DNA of 64,000 nt from Pseudomonas sp. UYIF39. Its GTDB lineage: Bacteria > Pseudomonadota > Gammaproteobacteria > Pseudomonadales > Pseudomonadaceae. A program made the translations under genes and the position numbers. The notes beneath the pieces were generated by a model, which made no database searches, was not told the origin of the DNA, and saw nothing but the letters and a program-made list of their open reading frames with translations. Positions 52,800 to 61,150 of the stretch are shown piece by piece (the first letter of the stretch is position 1; the number at the start of each line of letters is the position of its first letter). The DNA lies in the NCBI RefSeq assembly GCF_029963765.1, contig NZ_JALBYU010000001.1:1-64000 (forward strand), read 5' to 3'.

Positions 52800-54134
52800 A
52801 TGACTACGCTCCGGCCTGAAACCGACCTGAAATCTACACCCGTCAATCGCCTGCGCGTCGACCAATACACCAGCGGCATCATCGGCCCAAGCCAGCCGAT
52901 GCTCGGGCCACTGGCCGACGGCGGCACCCCGATCACCGGCACACCGCCGGGCTGTTGGGGGCCGATGATCACGCCGGCCTTCGAGGGTGGCCACGAAGTG
53001 ACGCAACCGGTGGCCATTGCCGGTGCGGAGATCGGCGACGCGGTGGCGATCAAGATCAAAAGCATGCGCGTCACCTCGCTGGCCACTTCGTCCGGGGTGA
53101 TGAGCTTCGTTGAAGGTCGCTACCACGGCGATCCGTTCGTCTCCAAATTCTGCGCCAAGTGCGGCACTGAACATCCGGCCAGCCATGTCGAAGGCATCGG
53201 CGAGGACGCGATTCGCTGTAACAATTGTGGCGCCGAGGTCAGCGCGTTTCGCTTCAGCCACGGCTATGTGATCGTGTTCGATGCGCAGAATCAGGTCAGC
53301 CTGACCGTCAATCAGGACGTCGCCAATCAACTGGCCGGTAACGCAGCCGAGATGTCGGCGCTGCCTGAATTCGCCGCGCAACATTCGATCCTGTCCCTGG
53401 CGCGCGCCGACATTCCCGGCGTGGCGGCGCATATGCGGCCGTTCCTCGGCAACATCGGCACCACGCCGTCCCGTGATTTGCCCGACTCCCACAACTGCGC
53501 CGATTTCGGCCAATACCTGATCGGCGCGCCGCACCGTTTCGGCATGACCCGCGAAGAACTGCACGCGGCCAAGACCGACGGTCACATGGACACCAACTCG
53601 ATCCGCGAGGGCTGCGTGTTGATTTGCCCGGTCAAGGTGCCTGGCGCCGGCGTGTACATGGGCGACATGCACGCCCAGCAGGGCAACGGCGAGATCGCCG
53701 GGCATGCCACCGATTGCTCCGGGGAAACCGAAGTGGTGGTGGAAGTGGTGAAGCACCTGACGCTGGAAGGGCCGATCCTGCTGCAAAACCTCGACGACTT
53801 ACCACCCATGGCCCGGCCGATGAATGCCGGGCAGCGGCAGAAAGTCCGCGAGCTGGGCGAGCGCTGGGGCCAGCACGAGATTGAGCAGAGCGGGCCGATC
53901 ACCTTTATCGGCAGTGGCGAGAACCTCAACGTCGCGGTAGAGAATGGCTTGAAACGCGCCGCCTCGGTCACCGGTCTGCCATATGACGAAGTGCTCAACC
54001 GCGCGACCATCACCGGTTCGATCGACATCAGCCGCTTGCCGGGCACCGTGCGCGTGACATTCCTGTGCCCGATGACCGTGCTCGATCGGATCGGCATTGG
54101 CCATCTGGTGCGCGAGAAGTACGACCTGGCGTAA
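52800..54134 (+). CDS. Acetamidase/formamidase family protein with a four-Cys insertion
   Basis: 444 residues from ATG 52800 (AAGGGG upstream); the open frame begins 147 nt earlier without a start site. FmdA/AmdA family: hydrolysis of formamide or acetamide to the acid and ammonia. Family stretches: [67 protein letters not shown] and [18 protein letters not shown] [26 protein letters not shown]. Between residues 118 and 143 a CAKC-X18-CNNC pattern resembles a zinc ribbon and is not a core feature of the family as I know it. The MNIO gene follows 28 nt downstream. Confidence 0.85.
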   Translation: MTTLRPETDLKSTPVNRLRVDQYTSGIIGPSQPMLGPLADGGTPITGTPPGCWGPMITPAFEGGHEVTQPVAIAGAEIGDAVAIKIKSMRVTSLATSSGVMSFVEGRYHGDPFVSKFCAKCGTEHPASHVEGIGEDAIRCNNCGAEVSAFRFSHGYVIVFDAQNQVSLTVNQDVANQLAGNAAEMSALPEFAAQHSILSLARADIPGVAAHMRPFLGNIGTTPSRDLPDSHNCADFGQYLIGAPHRFGMTREELHAAKTDGHMDTNSIREGCVLICPVKVPGAGVYMGDMHAQQGNGEIAGHATDCSGETEVVVEVVKHLTLEGPILLQNLDDLPPMARPMNAGQRQKVRELGERWGQHEIEQSGPITFIGSGENLNVAVENGLKRAASVTGLPYDEVLNRATITGSIDISRLPGTVRVTFLCPMTVLDRIGIGHLVREKYDLA

Positions 54135-54162
54135 CGCGCTGACAATCATTGAGATCGACATC

Positions 54163-55002
54163 ATGCAGACCCCCATCACATCAGCGAAGGCGACCGTAGG
54201 GCTCGGTTTGCGTCGCGGTTTAATGAAGGACCTTCAGGCAGCCCGTGTGGGCGATTTCGATTTTCTGGAAGTCGCACCGGAAAACTGGATCGGCATCGGT
54301 GGCGCTCATGGTCATGCGCTGCGTGCCCTGGCCGAGCGTTATCCGTTGTCCTGTCATGGCTTGTCCCTGTCATTGGGCGGCCCGGCACCGTTGGACGTCG
54401 GGTTTCTGCAGGAAGTCCGGGTTTTCCTCGATCACTACAACGTGCCGCTGTACAGCGAACACTTGAGCTACTGCAGCGATGACGGTCACCTTTACGACCT
54501 GCTGCCGCTGCCCTTTACCGAAGAAGCGGTGCATCACGTCGCCGCGCGAATTCGCCAGGCTCAGGACATTCTTGGTCGGCGCCTGGCGGTGGAAAACGTC
54601 TCCTACTACGCCGCGCCACAGCAAGACATGGACGAGCTGACCTTCACCAACGCGGTGCTGCGCGAAGCCGATTGCGACCTGTTGCTCGACGTCAACAATG
54701 TGTACGTCAATTCGATCAATCACGGTTTCGATCCGCAGACATTTCTGGCCGGCATCGATTCGGGCCGGGTGGTGGCCATGCACGTGGCCGGGCATTTCGA
54801 CGAGTCTGACACCTTGAAAATCGACACCCATGGCGCCTCGGTGAAACCGGTGGTCTGGTCGTTGCTGGCGGAGGCTTACGCTCGATTCGGCGCGCAGCCG
54901 ACGCTGCTGGAACGGGATTTCAACTTCCCGGCATTTTCTGAACTGGTGGCGGAGTTACAGACCATTCGCCGCCTGCAAACCGAGGGGGTGAACCGTGGAT
55001 AA
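54163..55002 (+). CDS. DUF692 multinuclear non-heme iron oxidase (MNIO, BufB/HvfB-like)
   Basis: 279 residues from ATG 54163; longer in-frame reading overlaps the formamidase gene and has no site. TIM-barrel enzyme of the MNIO family, which uses two or three irons and O2 to modify Cys or other residues in small precursor peptides. Likely ligands are seen: His65 (CHGLSLS), His100 (YSEHLSYCS), Glu144 (AVENVSYYA), Asp176 and Asn179 ([10 protein letters not shown]), His207/His211 ([11 protein letters not shown]), Asp221/His223 (DTHGASV) and Glu250 (LERDFNFP). It overlaps the DUF2063 partner gene by 8 nt. No precursor peptide gene is adjacent. Confidence 0.9.
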   Translation: MQTPITSAKATVGLGLRRGLMKDLQAARVGDFDFLEVAPENWIGIGGAHGHALRALAERYPLSCHGLSLSLGGPAPLDVGFLQEVRVFLDHYNVPLYSEHLSYCSDDGHLYDLLPLPFTEEAVHHVAARIRQAQDILGRRLAVENVSYYAAPQQDMDELTFTNAVLREADCDLLLDVNNVYVNSINHGFDPQTFLAGIDSGRVVAMHVAGHFDESDTLKIDTHGASVKPVVWSLLAEAYARFGAQPTLLERDFNFPAFSELVAELQTIRRLQTEGVNRG

Positions 55003-55747
55003 GCCGAGCCTGTTTCAGCAGCAGAACACCCTGGGCCTTTACCTGCGCGATCCCGATCATTGCGCGCCACCGGCCGGGATGGACGTGACACGGGCGCAGG
55101 TTTACCGCGACCTGATTTTCGCGAACCTGTCGTCGTTGCTCAGCGGGACCTTTCCGGTGCTGATCAAGATTCTCGGTGATGAACACTGGCGTTCACTGGT
55201 ACGGATTTTCCTGCGCGACTACCGCGCGCACACGCCGAAATTCGGCGAGATCGCCAAGGAGTTTGTCGAGTTCATGGCCTCGGAACCGCAAGCGTTGGCC
55301 GAAGGGTCGTGGCCGCCGTTCATGGTGGAACTGGCGCATTACGAGTGGATCGAGATGGCATTGCAGCAGTCCGAGGCCGAACCGTTGCCGCTGAGCGATG
55401 CCGGGTTGTTGCTGGACCGACCGTTGCAGGTTTCGCCGCTGGCCTGGCCGTTGGCGTATGCCTGGCCGGTGGAGTTGGTGGGGCCGGATTATCAACCGCA
55501 GACAGCGCCGGCTCTGCCAACGTTGCTGCTGGTGCGTCGGGCTGAGGACTGGAGTGTGAAGTTTTCGGCGCTGAGCCCGTTGGCCTGGCGGTTGTTGCAG
55601 CGGATTGAGGGATTTCCTCACCTGGACGGGCGTGAGCAGCTGGGAGGATTGGCGGTGGAGGCGGGGATGGCTGGGTCGCCGGAGTTTATGGAAAGTGGGG
55701 CGGTGTTGTTGCGGCAGATGCATGAAGAAGGGGTGGTGGGCTACTGA
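54995..55747 (+). CDS. DUF2063 partner protein of the MNIO (BufC/HvfC-like)
   Basis: 250 residues from a GTG at 54995 overlapping the MNIO gene. N-terminal DUF2063 helical region ([75 protein letters not shown]) and a C-terminal part ([51 protein letters not shown]). In studied systems this partner recognises the precursor and forms a complex with the MNIO. Usually a DUF2282 precursor and often a DoxX membrane protein are next to them; neither is here. Confidence 0.88.
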   Translation: MDKPSLFQQQNTLGLYLRDPDHCAPPAGMDVTRAQVYRDLIFANLSSLLSGTFPVLIKILGDEHWRSLVRIFLRDYRAHTPKFGEIAKEFVEFMASEPQALAEGSWPPFMVELAHYEWIEMALQQSEAEPLPLSDAGLLLDRPLQVSPLAWPLAYAWPVELVGPDYQPQTAPALPTLLLVRRAEDWSVKFSALSPLAWRLLQRIEGFPHLDGREQLGGLAVEAGMAGSPEFMESGAVLLRQMHEEGVVGY

Positions 55748-55762
55748 AAACACCACCAATCC

Positions 55763-55780
55763 CCTGTGGGAGCGAGCTTG
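55763..55780. repeat. Single REP half-site
   Basis: CCTGTGGGAGCGAGCTTG is a single, unpaired copy of the repeat between the converging DUF2063 and histidine kinase genes. The complementary second copy is missing, perhaps eroded (GGTCCGGGCGG follows). Confidence 0.7.
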
Positions 55781-55792
55781 GTCCGGGCGGCG

Positions 55793-57187
55793 TCAGGTCT
55801 GGGGAATCAAGCTTTGCTGGCAATCCAGCACCAACCGCGCACCGCCGAGTTCACTAGTACCGACTTTAAGCGCAAACCCATGCAAGCTCGCAATCGCCGC
55901 AACGATCGACAGCCCCAGCCCGAACCCGCTTTTCTGGTTGCCGCCATCGGCACGATAGAAACGCTGGAACACCGCCTCTCGCTCTGCCTCCGCAATACCA
56001 GGCCCGGAATCGAGCACTTCGATCCGCGTACGCCCACCCTCATTGACCCCCCGCAAAATCACCTCGCCACCCGGCGGCGTAAATTTGATCGAGTTGCTCA
56101 GCAGGTTCGCCACCGCTTCGAATAGCAACGCGCGGTCGCCATTCAGTGGCGGCAAGACGTCAGGCAGTTGCAGCTTGAAAACCAGTTCGCCTTCTTCCGC
56201 CAACGGCAGATAAAAGTCATGCAGTTCTTGCAACAACGGCACCGGATCCAGCTGCACAAAACCCGAACGCCGCTGACGATCTTCCAGCTCGGAAATCCGC
56301 AGCAACCCTCGAAAGCGCGCCATCAAGGTGTCCGCTTCACCGAGCACTGAGTCCAGTTGCACCGCCAGCGTCGAACCCTCATCAGCCTGTTGCTGAATCC
56401 GGTACAGCTGCGCCCGCAGGCGCGTCAGCGGTGTGCGCAGGTCGTGGGCGATGTTGTCGCAGACGCCCTTGACCTCGTTCATCAAGTGTTCGATACGTTC
56501 GAGCATGGCGTTGACGATGGCGGCGAGCATGTCCAGCTCATCGCGGCGATTGGACAGTGGCAGACGCCGGGTCAGGTCACCGGCGACGATGGCCTCGGCG
56601 CTGGCCTGAATCCCGCGTATTCGCCGCAGAGGCCGGCGACGCAACAGGTGCCAACCGGCGATACCCGGCAGGATCGTCAGGGTCACGCCCCAGAACAACG
56701 CGTGCAGGATGATTCGAGTGACGGCGAACAACGAACCGTTGTCCCGCACCAGGATCAGCCAGCGGCCGTCCTTGGTCTGGGTCGCCACCGCGTCGCAGCT
56801 GTCGGCGGGCAGGGTGGGGTCGTCGGAGTCGGCGCAGTCGCTGAGCATGTGAATCTTGCCGTCCAGCGGCAGCCCATCCGGAATCTGACGCAGAGCGCCG
56901 TTGAGGTAGCGATGCTGGTTATCGAACAGGCCATAGGCGTCGATACCGCGAATATCGAAGGTCATGCTGACGGCGAGGGCGTCCACCAGTTGGTCACCCG
57001 AAAAGCGTGAAAACAGATGCTGACGTTGCATCAGCGAGTGTTTGGCCAGGTTGTCCAGATACGCGGAAACATCGTAGTACATGACCCCCATGAGAATCCC
57101 GCTCCAGATCACGAACAGCGAACTGTAGAGCGCCAGCAAACGGCTGCTGGATGAACGCCAGCCGTTAGAGGGGTTCGGCAATGACAT
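55793..57187 (-). CDS. Sensor histidine kinase with HAMP domain
   Basis: 464 residues. Two membrane helices (about 16-38 and 157-180) flank a periplasmic region of about 120 residues containing SDCADSDDPTLPADSCDAV, two Cys that could form a disulfide. After HAMP (RRRPLRRIRGIQASAEAIVAGDLTRRLPLSN), the H box is IAHDLRTPLTRLR, then N box NLLSNSIKF, and G boxes DSGPGIAE and GFGLGLSIV. This is the classic OmpR-type kinase. Its start overlaps the end of the response regulator gene by 23 nt. Signal unknown; the neighbouring MNIO pair is convergent, so a link is uncertain. Confidence 0.9.
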   Translation of the reverse strand: MSLPNPSNGWRSSSSRLLALYSSLFVIWSGILMGVMYYDVSAYLDNLAKHSLMQRQHLFSRFSGDQLVDALAVSMTFDIRGIDAYGLFDNQHRYLNGALRQIPDGLPLDGKIHMLSDCADSDDPTLPADSCDAVATQTKDGRWLILVRDNGSLFAVTRIILHALFWGVTLTILPGIAGWHLLRRRPLRRIRGIQASAEAIVAGDLTRRLPLSNRRDELDMLAAIVNAMLERIEHLMNEVKGVCDNIAHDLRTPLTRLRAQLYRIQQQADEGSTLAVQLDSVLGEADTLMARFRGLLRISELEDRQRRSGFVQLDPVPLLQELHDFYLPLAEEGELVFKLQLPDVLPPLNGDRALLFEAVANLLSNSIKFTPPGGEVILRGVNEGGRTRIEVLDSGPGIAEAEREAVFQRFYRADGGNQKSGFGLGLSIVAAIASLHGFALKVGTSELGGARLVLDCQQSLIPQT

Positions 57188-57848
57188 AACCCGAGCCTCG
57201 CACGGTCCGAATCAGTGGGGCATTGCCTGGCGGGTCGATTTTCTTGCGCAGCCGGCCGATGTGCACATCGATCAGGTTGGTGCCGGGGTCGAAGTGGTAA
57301 CCCCAGACCTCTTCGAAAATCATCATCCGCGACAGAATCTGCCCGGTGTTGCGCATCAGGAATTCCAGCAACTTGTACTCGGTGGGCAACAGCGTCAGCA
57401 GCTGACCTTCGCGGCTGGCTTCATGACTGATCAGGTTCAGCTCCAGATCCGCCACCCGCAACGTGGTGGCCTTGGCGGTCACGGTGTTCTGGCGGCGCAG
57501 CAGGACTTCGACCCGGGCAGCCATTTCATCGGTGGCGAACGGTTTGGTCAGGTAATCGTCACCGCCCGCGCGCAAGCCGCGCACACGCTCATCGACGTCG
57601 GAAAGGGCACTGATCATCAGGATTGGCGTGGCCACTCCCATGGTCCGCAGCGTGGTGACAATCGCCAGACCATCGAGCTCGGGCAGCATGCGGTCGAGGG
57701 TGATCAGGTCGTAGTTGCCGCTGACGGCGCGCGCAAGGCCTTCGCGGCCGTTGTCGACCCAGTCCACGTCGAGGCCGTGGCTGCTCAGTTCGGCGACGAT
57801 TTCCCGGGCGGTCACGGCGTCGTCTTCGATGGTCAAGATGCGGGTCAT
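57165..57848 (-). CDS. OmpR-family response regulator
   Basis: 227 residues from ATG 57848 (MTRILTIEDDAVTARE); a 16-residue longer frame is unlikely. Receiver domain with acidic EDD, phospho-acceptor Asp in LITLDRMLPELDG, SA in LMISALSD and Lys in DYLTKPF; then winged-helix DNA-binding domain ending RLRKKIDPPGNAPLIRTVRGSGYVI. It is expressed with the sensor kinase. Target genes are not evident. Confidence 0.92.
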   Translation of the reverse strand: MTRILTIEDDAVTAREIVAELSSHGLDVDWVDNGREGLARAVSGNYDLITLDRMLPELDGLAIVTTLRTMGVATPILMISALSDVDERVRGLRAGGDDYLTKPFATDEMAARVEVLLRRQNTVTAKATTLRVADLELNLISHEASREGQLLTLLPTEYKLLEFLMRNTGQILSRMMIFEEVWGYHFDPGTNLIDVHIGRLRKKIDPPGNAPLIRTVRGSGYVIAEPL

Positions 57849-58127
57849 AGGGCGGGCCTGATTAGGAGTACTCAACGTTGAGCGGCAGTTTGCCAAGAAA
57901 TGGGTGCAGGCTTTCTAAATAAAACTTCATGCAGGTACCTTTTTAGTCAATGCATAAAACCCGCTCCTACATACCGCTTCCTTGCAAATTGCATGGCCAT
58001 TGGAAGTTCAAACTTTCTAAATCACTGAAATTCAAAGATTTATTAAAAGTCAGCGACTGGCACGGTGACTGCAATTCCTCGGTTGAAGAGTTGTAACACC
58101 ATCTTTCCTGCCTGGAGCGATATAACA

Positions 58128-59054
58128 ATGAATAGATCCTCTGATGGTTTCTATCCCGCCGCAGAAGAAGCGAGCACGCTCTCTGGCGTGTCCTGGGGGG
58201 CGATCTTCGCGGGGGCCGCTGCAGCGGCGGCGTTGTCGCTGATCCTCGTGCTGCTCGGCTTTGGCCTCGGCTTTTCGGCGGTGTCGCCGTGGGCCAATGA
58301 AGGGGTGAGCGCCAAGGGCCTGGGCATTTCAACGATTGTCTGGCTGGCGGCGACGCAAATCGTGGCTTCCGGGCTTGGCGGTTACATCGCCGGTCGGCTG
58401 CGGGTGAAGTGGGCGAACATGCACGGTGATGAGGTTTACTTCCGTGACACCGCCCATGGCTTTCTAGCCTGGTGCGTGGCGACACTGGTGACGGCGACGC
58501 TGGTGGTCGGCTCAGTCAGCAGCATTGTCAGCGGTGGCGTGCAAGCCGGGGCGAGCGTGGTTGGCGGCGCCGCGAGTACCGTGGCTCAAGCTGCCGGCAC
58601 CACTGACAGTGACCAGTACGGTTACTTCGTCGACAGCCTGTTCCGCGATGATCGCCCGGCGGCGATCAGTGATGACGCCGTTCATGGCACCGTGACGCGC
58701 ATCTTTGTGCGCAGCCTGAGCAACAACGGTCAACTGGCTGCCGAAGACCGCACCTACCTGGCGCAACTGGTCGCCCAACGGACCAACCTCACTCAAGCGG
58801 ACGCGGAGCGTCGCGTTGATGAAGTGTATGCCCGCACGCAAAAAGCCGTGGCCGACGCCAAACTCGCCGCCCAACAAGCCGCCGACACCGCCGCCAAAAT
58901 CGCTGCCTGGACTTCGCTGTGGATGTTCGTTGCGCTGCTGATCGGTGCGTTTTTCGCCAGCCTCGCTGCAACCTTTGGCGGCCGTCGTCGGGATGCCGTG
59001 GTGTATCTGGAATCCGACGCTTATGTGACCACCACTTCACTGCCTGTTCGCTAA
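58128..59054 (+). CDS. Alanine-rich inner-membrane protein
   Basis: 308 residues from ATG 58128 (MNRSSDGFYPAAEEASTLSGVSWGAIFAGAAAAAALSLILVLLGFGLG). There are about four membrane segments: two near the start, one at about residue 115-135, and one at 270-290, with a soluble Ala/Gln-rich coiled-coil-like part (LTQADAERRVDEVYARTQKAVADAKLAAQQAADTAAKIA). It resembles proteins annotated PhnA-like or TIGR-type general membrane proteins of pseudomonads; function is unknown. A 24-residue membrane peptide gene follows after 15 nt. The 57849-58127 gap before it shows no gene. Confidence 0.78.
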   Translation: MNRSSDGFYPAAEEASTLSGVSWGAIFAGAAAAAALSLILVLLGFGLGFSAVSPWANEGVSAKGLGISTIVWLAATQIVASGLGGYIAGRLRVKWANMHGDEVYFRDTAHGFLAWCVATLVTATLVVGSVSSIVSGGVQAGASVVGGAASTVAQAAGTTDSDQYGYFVDSLFRDDRPAAISDDAVHGTVTRIFVRSLSNNGQLAAEDRTYLAQLVAQRTNLTQADAERRVDEVYARTQKAVADAKLAAQQAADTAAKIAAWTSLWMFVALLIGAFFASLAATFGGRRRDAVVYLESDAYVTTTSLPVR

Positions 59055-59069
59055 CCCAGGAGAACTACC

Positions 59070-59144
59070 ATGCGCTCATTACTGCTGTTCTTTCTCGGCG
59101 TACCGATCCCGATCATCATCCTGATCGCCCTGTTCATGCACTGA
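59070..59144 (+). CDS. 24-residue single-span membrane peptide
   Basis: Small ORF with a good ribosome site (CCAGGAGAACTACC before the ATG). MRSLLLFFLGVPIP begins it, and the rest is a hydrophobic run ending LFMH, so almost the whole product is one membrane helix with a Pro-Ile-Pro kink. It lies 15 nt downstream of the alanine-rich membrane protein and is followed by a terminator, so the two are probably one unit. I recall similar tiny proteins in pseudomonad annotations; their function is unknown. Confidence 0.65.
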   Translation: MRSLLLFFLGVPIPIIILIALFMH

Positions 59145-59167
59145 CTTACGCTGGGGCACATGCCTCT

Positions 59168-59199
59168 GCCGCTTCTGCCTCGGGTAGAAGCGGCGTTTT
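59168..59199 (+). terminator. Rho-independent terminator
   Basis: GCCGCTTCT (59168-59176) and AGAAGCGGC (59186-59194) form a 9-bp stem with a 9-nt loop, then GTTTTGCGTTTT. It ends the membrane-protein unit and faces the convergent GST gene. Confidence 0.8.
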
Positions 59200-59230
59200 G
59201 CGTTTTGAGGGGCGGAGCAAAGTCAAAAGC

Positions 59231-59842
59231 TCATTCAATCGGTGTACTGACGAAATCCTCAAGCCCCTCGGCATACTCGGTAAACGCACTAATCTGTGGA
59301 AACCGATTCACATCCACCTGATCCGGCACCACCAGATTGGTGAAACTCCACGCCACCGCCAACGTAATCCCGTCTTGAGCAATCGTCCCGTCAGTCTTCA
59401 GCGGCTGCATTTCCAGCTCCCGCTCCAGCGCCGAATAGGCTGCCGCCAGTTGCCCTTCGACCCGCTCCACCCACGGTTCAAACTGAATCTCCGCTGGCCG
59501 CAGGTTGCGTTCGTAGTAGAGCTGCACGGACTTTTCGCACGCCGCCAGCCCCAGGCCGATCAGGCGCAACGAGCGCAAGCGCTGCTTCAGGTCACTGGGC
59601 ATCAGGCTGTTGCCAGGACCGGCCAAGGCTTCGAGGTAGTCGAGGATCAACGTCGAGTCGATCAACACCTCGCCGTCGTCCAGCACCAGGGTGGGCGCCT
59701 TGACCACCGGGTTGATCTGCTGGAACTGCTCGAAATGCCGAAACACCGAAACCGACTGGTGTTCCAGTGGAATGCCAAGGCGTTTGGCGGAGATGGCGAC
59801 GCGCCGCACATAGGGTGAATCCAGCATGCCGATCAGCTTCAT
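59231..59842 (-). CDS. Glutathione S-transferase family protein
   Basis: 203 residues. Thioredoxin-like N-terminal domain with the Ser-type start (MKLIGMLDSPYVRRVAISAKRLGIPLEHQSVSVFRHFEQFQQINPVVKAPTLVLDDGEVLIDSTLILDYLEAL) and a C-terminal helical domain (TLAVAWSFTNLVVPDQVDVNRFPQISAFTEYAEGL). DSPYVRRV is the usual G-site region of bacterial zeta/theta-like GSTs. Function in detoxification is presumed. Single gene. Confidence 0.87.
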   Translation of the reverse strand: MKLIGMLDSPYVRRVAISAKRLGIPLEHQSVSVFRHFEQFQQINPVVKAPTLVLDDGEVLIDSTLILDYLEALAGPGNSLMPSDLKQRLRSLRLIGLGLAACEKSVQLYYERNLRPAEIQFEPWVERVEGQLAAAYSALERELEMQPLKTDGTIAQDGITLAVAWSFTNLVVPDQVDVNRFPQISAFTEYAEGLEDFVSTPIE

Positions 59843-59918
59843 TGAACCGCTCCTTCAGATGTCCATTTCGGGATGGACAACCTTAGTCTAGCTTCAGCGA
59901 GCTGCAAACGGCGTGCTG

Positions 59919-60839
59919 CTAATCCTCGAAGCCGACCTGTTCGTGAATCTCATCGACCTTCAACTCCAGCCGATACGCCACGGCAATAAACAACGCCTGG
60001 CACAGGCACAGCGTCGCACTCAACGAACGGAACGCAAACGAACTGCCTTCGTTGACCAGCAGCACGGTGTTGGCGCGTTTGGCCAGGGGCGAGAGGTTGC
60101 TGTCGGTGATGATCAGGGTTTTGGCCTGATGGTGCTGGGCAATTCGCAGGCAGTGCTGGGTTTCCTTGCCGTAGGGCGTGAAGCTGATAGCGATCACCAG
60201 GTCATTGGCGCGCACGCTGCGCATCTGCTCGCGGTAGCTGCCGCCGAGCCCCGAAACCAGATGGATGCGCTTGTTGGTGTGTTGCAGGTTGTAGACCAGG
60301 TAGTCGGCCACCGCGAACGAACGGCGCACCCCGACCACGTAGATATTGTCGGCATTCACCACCAGGTCGACAGCTTTGTCGAAGGCTTGGTCATCGAGTT
60401 CCAGCCCCAGCCGTTCGATGCCCGACAGGGTCGCATTGATGCACTCGCGCGCCAGGTCGCCGCCGCTGGCCTTCTGCGACTTGTTGGCGATCATGCTGCG
60501 AATTCGCTGCTGGTAGTTCTGCACCGGCGTGGTCTTGTGGGTATAGGCCTCGCGGAACAGCGCCTGCATTTCGCTGAAGCCACTGAACCCGAAGCGCTGG
60601 GAAAACCGCACGATCGCCGACGGGTGCACTTCGCACTCGCGGGCGATGTCGCTGATGCGGTCGACCATGATCCGGTCGCTCTGCTGGCTCATGTAACTGG
60701 CGATGCGTTTGAGCTGGCGCGGCAGGCTTTCGTATTCGTCGGTGATCAGTTGCAGCAGACGCTCGGCATTGATCGGGGGGCTGGCGAGATCGCTGTCGGG
60801 CGTGCTCTCGGTCGTCGCCGGCTGATCGGTGCGGGTCAT
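59919..60839 (-). CDS. iolR: RpiR-family regulator of inositol catabolism (IolR)
   Basis: 306 residues from ATG 60839 (AAGGA upstream). HTH_6 (QLKRIASYMSQQSDRIMVDRISDIARECEVHPSAIVRFSQRFGFSGFSEMQALFREA) and SIS domain (VDLVVNADNIYVVGVRRSFAVADYLVYNLQ, DLVIAISFTPYGKETQHCLRIAQ). It is divergent from iolC. In Sinorhizobium and other proteobacteria the RpiR-type IolR represses iol genes at GGAA-N6-TTCC, and that site stands in the gap. The inducer there is an inositol-derived phosphate. Confidence 0.88.
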   Translation of the reverse strand: MTRTDQPATTESTPDSDLASPPINAERLLQLITDEYESLPRQLKRIASYMSQQSDRIMVDRISDIARECEVHPSAIVRFSQRFGFSGFSEMQALFREAYTHKTTPVQNYQQRIRSMIANKSQKASGGDLARECINATLSGIERLGLELDDQAFDKAVDLVVNADNIYVVGVRRSFAVADYLVYNLQHTNKRIHLVSGLGGSYREQMRSVRANDLVIAISFTPYGKETQHCLRIAQHHQAKTLIITDSNLSPLAKRANTVLLVNEGSSFAFRSLSATLCLCQALFIAVAYRLELKVDEIHEQVGFED

Positions 60840-60988
60840 AAGGAATCCTTCTGGCTTGTTCTTATAGGGACGACAGAGAGCGTCATCCCCTGACAATAGG
60901 TTGGCTGTGCGCAGTCTACAGGGTAGGCCGGAATAAAATCTTGAGCTTGCGGTCAGTGCGAGGTGTGCTGAAACGATGCACTGCCACT

Positions 60989-61026
60989 GGAACGCTTGTA
61001 CCGAAGCTTATTGGAAAAAATATTCC
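60989..61026. promoter_or_regulatory. IolR operator pair, GGAA-N6-TTCC type
   Basis: GGAAAAAATATTCC (61013-61026) is an exact GGAA-N6-TTCC site. GGAACGCTTGTACC (60989-61002) is a near match (TACC for TTCC), centre to centre 24 bp. Both lie in the 311-bp gap between iolR and iolC, which otherwise has no gene. The AT-rich stretch right of them (about 61030-61062) probably contains the iolC promoter. Confidence 0.65.
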
Positions 61027-61150
61027 ACGTAAAAAATATTTAGAATAATTATTGATTGTTCGGTCCCGGACGTTTTAGTCTGCATCCACCAAGCGTGTTC
61101 GGCGCGACCATTGCCCCGAACGCAGGCTGATAAAAATAACAGGAGCCAAC

